Source: Candidatus Fermentibacterota bacterium | GTDB taxonomy: Bacteria; Fermentibacterota; Fermentibacteria; Fermentibacterales; Fermentibacteraceae | Assembly: GCA_022703195.1 (NCBI GenBank) | Contig: JAKLEF010000068.1 | Location: forward strand, 1-8,926 | DNA length: 8,926 nt | Direction of reading: 5' to 3' | Shown: positions 6,602 through 8,926 of the stretch, piece after piece | How the letters are laid out: every line of letters begins with the position of its first letter | Numbering within the stretch: the first letter of the stretch is position 1 | The notes under the pieces: generated by a model | Told to the model about the DNA's origin: nothing | Seen by the model: the letters and a program-made list of their open reading frames with translations, nothing else | Database searches by the model: none | Made by a program: the position numbers and the translations under genes

Positions 6602-6629
6602 TTGACGCCCATGGAGCGCCCGGTATGTT
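6602..6629 (+). promoter_or_regulatory. Weak candidate promoter for the divergent RHH-like gene
   Basis: TTGACG (6602-6607), a 16-bp spacer and TATGTT (6624-6629). A start at about 6636 would coincide with the GGAGG at 6636-6640 and leave a leader of only about 10 nt, which is unusually short. The true promoter may lie further left in the AT-rich island, near CATATATCC. Confidence 0.3.
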
Positions 6630-6645
6630 TGCCCCGGAGGTCGAG

Positions 6646-6963
6646 ATGACTGCGAGAACGAAACCCGGGATAGTCTCCAGCATAATGGACTTCGAGGAGG
6701 GTGACTCCGCCAGTGTCAGGCTCACCGTACCGGTGCGGCAGGACCAGGAGGAGGTACTCACCCGGATCGTGCGTGCGATCTCCCAGAACAGGGACAGGCA
6801 CCACAGGCGGCAGCGCATCACGAAGGCCGCCGTCATAAGGGCCTACATCGACGCCCTGAGCTCCATCCCCGTGGATCTGCGCAACATCTCCGACGAGAAC
6901 GAACTCCTCCGCAGGGTCATGGAGTCGTTCAGGAATCACCCGGGGAGCCTGAAGAGCACGTAG
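6646..6963 (+). CDS. Small ribbon-helix-helix-like DNA-binding protein, divergent from pil operon
   Basis: A 105-aa basic protein. The ATG at 6646-6648 is chosen because GGAGG lies 5 nt before it. In-frame starts further upstream (GTG 6547, ATG 6556, ATG 6625) would run coding sequence through the pil promoter. Residues 22-29 (ASVRLTVP) look like the DNA-contacting beta strand, 31-47 like helix A, 48-57 form a very basic loop (RDRHHRRQR), and ITKAAVIRAYIDAL (58-71) matches the ribbon-helix-helix helix-B pattern (T/S-x-x-x-V-I-R-x-x-I/L). A second helical segment (about 82-97) follows. The loop between the helices is longer than in MetJ/Arc-type proteins, so this is a fold-level guess without a named family. 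It faces the pil operon and its 3' end overlaps the glycosyltransferase gene by 28 bp. Its Arg codons include many AGG, like the neighbours, so it looks native. Confidence 0.68.
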   Translation: MTARTKPGIVSSIMDFEEGDSASVRLTVPVRQDQEEVLTRIVRAISQNRDRHHRRQRITKAAVIRAYIDALSSIPVDLRNISDENELLRRVMESFRNHPGSLKST

Positions 6964-8675
6964 GGGCCCTTCGAGACCACCGGTTCCAGCCGTGTCGCGA
7001 CGAATTCCCGCCATCGCTCGAACTCTCCGTCGTCCAGTTCACCGGTGATGTTGATATCGGCAATATCCATGTCCATAGCAACATATGATATGCCGCGCGC
7101 CCTGAGGCTCGAGGCGAGGTCGTCCGCGCCCGCGCCCCCCCAGACCGGCTCCAGCACGTCGAGCGGGAACCTGTGGCTGTTGAAGATCGCGAAGGAGGGC
7201 CAGTAGAAGGCCCTGTTGCCCATGTTCACGAAGAGGGTGGTGTCGGCTTCCTCAAGTACCCTGTCAGCCTCCATGTAGAACGGCATGTACGGCAATCTGT
7301 TCTCGAGGAACGAAGGGTCCAGGGCCTCGAGCGGCCTCTCGGACGAGTAGAGCCTGACTAGCCAGGAGCCGCTCCAGACGAGGCAGAATACCATCGCGAG
7401 ACCCGCTGCCGTCCTGCCCAGCCGGCCCGTGCCGAGAGCCCTGGAAAGCCCTGCGGCCGCGAACGGCACCAGCATCCCGACGGGGCCGAAGAGATACCTC
7501 ACCCTGGCGGACGGGATGCTCAGGAGCACCGTCAGGACGAGCGCGGCCATCGCCGGCAGGACCCGCGCCCTGTTCCTGCAGAGCAGCAGGAAGAGCAGCA
7601 CACCGAGAAGAAGGAGCGGGCCGGAGGCCCCGTCGTACAGCCTCGGGTCGTCCCATCTGCCGCTGACGGACATCCTCACCGGCAGGGCAATCAGTTCCGA
7701 GGGAGTCGATACAGATGCGGCGTATTCGGAGAACGCCCCGAGCAGCTCCTGCGTCCTTGCCGGGACTTCCTCCTCGACTCCGAACAGCCCGCCAAGCATC
7801 GGATGGAACGGGTTCCCGTGCTCGACAGCGTTGGGCAGGGCCCAGGTGGCCGACAGTGCGAGAGCCAGGCCGAAAGGGGCCGCCAGCGCCGCGGGGCGCT
7901 TCCGGTGCCTGAAGGCCAGCACGAGTAGCGTGACCACGGTCACCGGGAAGCCGTTGTACTTGCACGCCCCGGCCGCGGCTCCCCACAGGGCCGCGAGCGT
8001 CGAGTCGCCGTCGTCCCTGGCGAGCTCGCCGGCAGCCAGGATCGAGAACAGGAGGAGGAAGGAGTCCGAGTATGCCCAGGTCGCGTTCCGCAGCGCCTCG
8101 GGGACGCTGAGCACTACCAGCGGCGCCAGCAGGGCGGCCCGCCTCCCGAAGGGCGCGGCGGCATGCCTCGCCGCCGCAACGGCCCCTGCGAAGCCGGCCA
8201 GGCTGACCATGCCGGAAACCCTGAAGCCGAAGGTCCCTCCGACGAGCGCATAGAGAGACTCGACCAGGTACGGATAGCTGAAGAACGGGCACCAGGCGGG
8301 CCTGTGGATGGAGCCTTCCGAGAGCCACAGCCTCGGGAGGTACATGTGGTGGTTCATCGCGTCCCTCGCGGTCTGCGGCATGGCGGCCAAAGGCAGGAGA
8401 AGGGCGACGGCCGCCAGGGGGGCGATCGCCTCCCTCCCGGGCTTCATCCCGGATCCGAAGAGGAAAGCCGCGGACGAGACACCGAGGATCGCCCACAGGA
8501 CGGCGGGAGTCAGCAGCGATAGCCACCCTGCCAGGGACACGGCCAGGGAGACCAGGACCGCGCCTAGAGCCATGCGGATCACCCGCGGCCTCCCGCCGGC
8601 CAGGAGACCCCCGGCCCCCGTGAAGGCACCGGTCAGTGCGGCGAGGGCCGTGATGCAGAGGAGGAATCCACCCAT
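6936..8675 (-). CDS. GT-C-type membrane glycosyltransferase, specific substrate unknown
   Basis: A 579-aa integral membrane protein with about 10 hydrophobic segments up to residue 440, then a soluble C-terminal domain (about 445-579). It resembles GT39/ArnT-like polyprenol-phosphate-sugar glycosyltransferases of the GT-C fold. The first large loop holds ARDAMNHHMYLPRLWLSEG (103-121), matching their D-x-x-x-x-H-x-P-x-x-W loop with the acidic catalytic candidate Asp105. WAYSDSFLLLF (200-210), ACKYNGF (237-243), EHGNPFHPM (285-293) and VRYLFGPVG (392-400) follow in family order. The C-terminal part (RVLEEADTTLFVNMG, SLRARGISYV, GPYVLFRL) matches the usual extracytoplasmic tail. The ATG at 8673-8675 starts directly in the first hydrophobic segment but has only a weak, distant GCAGG. 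A GTG at 8772-8774 would add an Arg/Pro/Gly-rich lead and has no ribosome binding site. It is convergent with the RHH-like gene. A role in pilin or surface glycosylation is guessed from location only. Confidence 0.82.
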   Translation of the reverse strand: MGGFLLCITALAALTGAFTGAGGLLAGGRPRVIRMALGAVLVSLAVSLAGWLSLLTPAVLWAILGVSSAAFLFGSGMKPGREAIAPLAAVALLLPLAAMPQTARDAMNHHMYLPRLWLSEGSIHRPAWCPFFSYPYLVESLYALVGGTFGFRVSGMVSLAGFAGAVAAARHAAAPFGRRAALLAPLVVLSVPEALRNATWAYSDSFLLLFSILAAGELARDDGDSTLAALWGAAAGACKYNGFPVTVVTLLVLAFRHRKRPAALAAPFGLALALSATWALPNAVEHGNPFHPMLGGLFGVEEEVPARTQELLGAFSEYAASVSTPSELIALPVRMSVSGRWDDPRLYDGASGPLLLLGVLLFLLLCRNRARVLPAMAALVLTVLLSIPSARVRYLFGPVGMLVPFAAAGLSRALGTGRLGRTAAGLAMVFCLVWSGSWLVRLYSSERPLEALDPSFLENRLPYMPFYMEADRVLEEADTTLFVNMGNRAFYWPSFAIFNSHRFPLDVLEPVWGGAGADDLASSLRARGISYVAMDMDIADINITGELDDGEFERWREFVATRLEPVVSKGPYVLFRLPG

Positions 8676-8697
8676 GCGGATAACAGAACACCTGCGG

Positions 8698-8726
8698 AGC
8701 CCGGCAGCAAGAATCGGGCTTGCCGG
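8698..8726. repeat. Overlapping inverted repeats upstream of the glycosyltransferase
   Basis: AGCCCG (8698-8703) pairs with CGGGCT (8715-8720), and CCGGCA (8701-8706) pairs with TGCCGG (8721-8726). These are two mutually exclusive hairpins in the 116-bp gap between the glycosyltransferase start and the IS66 gene. Neither strand shows a T-run, so a rho-independent terminator is not supported. It might be a remnant of a mobile-element end, but I cannot identify a terminal repeat. Confidence 0.35.
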
Positions 8727-8775
8727 TGCGGCCCGCCCGGACGATCTTCCCGGAGGCCGGAGCCTGGCCTGCACT

Positions 8776-8926
8776 CGACTAGGGGGGCCTGATGCGCGTT
8801 CTGGTGGCGATCGCGCCGGCCGACTTCCGCCGCGGCATCGACGGTCTGGCGCAGATCTGCCGCGCGGTGCTGGGGGCCGATCCGTTCACCGGGACGGTGT
8901 TCGCCTTCCGCAACCGGCGGGCCACG
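8776..8926 (+). mobile_element. Left part of an IS66-family element (boundary not determined)
   Basis: Inferred from the tnpB start alone. In complete IS66 elements tnpA precedes tnpB by a short or overlapping junction, but here the upstream sequence leads straight into the glycosyltransferase on the opposite strand. I see no clear terminal inverted repeat and cannot define the left end, so the start given is approximate. The copy may be an IS66 derivative without tnpA, or one truncated at its left side. Confidence 0.5.
8792..8926 (+). CDS. tnpB: IS66-family accessory protein TnpB (Orf2), 5' part only
   Basis: The first 45 codons of an IS66 Orf2/TnpB-like protein, cut by the right edge. MRVLVAIAPADFRRGIDGLA, then ADPFTGTVFAFRNRR, follows the family pattern RVxLAxxxxDMRKGxDGLA ... 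DPFSGxxFVFRxRR. The start ATG follows AGGGGGG by 4 nt and lies 9 nt after an in-frame TAG. It lacks the several residues (typically M-I-P-x-P-x-G) that usually precede R-V in the family. All seven Arg codons are CGC or CGG and none is AGG, unlike the pil genes, which fits a horizontally acquired element. TnpB is needed for IS66 transposition together with TnpA and the DDE transposase TnpC. TnpC would be expected just beyond the window, but the TnpA gene is not found to the left. Confidence 0.85.
   Translation, partial: MRVLVAIAPADFRRGIDGLAQICRAVLGADPFTGTVFAFRNRRAT

Noticed and set aside
6547..6645. Upstream extension of the RHH-like gene to GTG 6547
   Set aside because: It would place coding sequence over the pil -35 box and direct repeats, and lacks a ribosome binding site; the ATG at 6646 has an ideal one.
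7264..8691. 475-codon open frame on the minus strand
   Set aside because: Arg/Gly/Pro-rich, with no hydrophobic or motif pattern. It lies in another frame of the glycosyltransferase gene, whose frame shows family motifs and membrane helices; long open shadow frames are expected at this GC content.
8698..8726. Rho-independent terminator
   Set aside because: Inverted repeats are present but no T-run follows on either strand.
1..8926. CRISPR array, tRNA, rRNA, toxin-antitoxin or phage-defence genes
   Set aside because: No repeat-spacer pattern, tRNA-like cloverleaf or defence-family motif was seen. The RHH-like gene has no adjacent toxin gene, so an antitoxin role is unlikely.

Overview
The window is a GC-rich stretch of bacterial chromosome. 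It must come from a diderm (two-membrane) bacterium, because it encodes an outer-membrane secretin and two lipoproteins. Its main content is a minus-strand type IV pilus assembly operon in the order pilM-pilN (one fused gene), a small lipoprotein, pilO, pilP (fused to a large N-terminal repeat domain), pilQ, and then an rsmD-like rRNA methyltransferase cut by the left edge. The order M-N-O-P-Q is the classical one. The fused PilMN, the inserted lipoprotein, the PilP extension and the short single-AMIN PilQ are unlike the Pseudomonas, Neisseria or Myxococcus operons. Together with heavy use of AGG for arginine, they suggest an uncultured or poorly sampled non-proteobacterial lineage. An FCB-type candidate phylum is my guess, not something the sequence proves.

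Region by region: 1-518 (-) holds most of an rsmD-like gene. 528-6453 (-) holds the pil genes, packed with gaps of 31 bases or less and a TAATG overlap at pilP/pilQ. 6454-6645 is the only sizeable intergenic region: an AT-rich island with a good sigma70-like promoter for the pil operon, a pair of 9-bp direct repeats just upstream of its -35 box, and a leader with a short hairpin and a possible 14-codon upstream ORF. 6646-6963 (+) is a small divergent gene that looks like a ribbon-helix-helix DNA-binding protein. 6936-8675 (-) is a multi-spanning GT-C-type membrane glycosyltransferase whose 3' end overlaps the regulator gene tail to tail by 28 bp. 8792-8926 (+) is the start of an IS66-family tnpB running off the right edge, with codon use unlike the other genes.

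How the parts fit: PilMN, PilO and PilP should form the inner-membrane alignment complex joining the cytoplasmic motor to the PilQ outer-membrane pore. The extra lipoprotein and the PilP repeat domain would add periplasmic parts to it. The divergent small protein is placed to control the pil promoter. The glycosyltransferase may act on pilin or other surface glycans, but only position suggests this. I see no tRNA, rRNA, CRISPR array or clear rho-independent terminator. The most unusual material is the remodelled alignment complex and its putative divergent regulator with candidate operator repeats.
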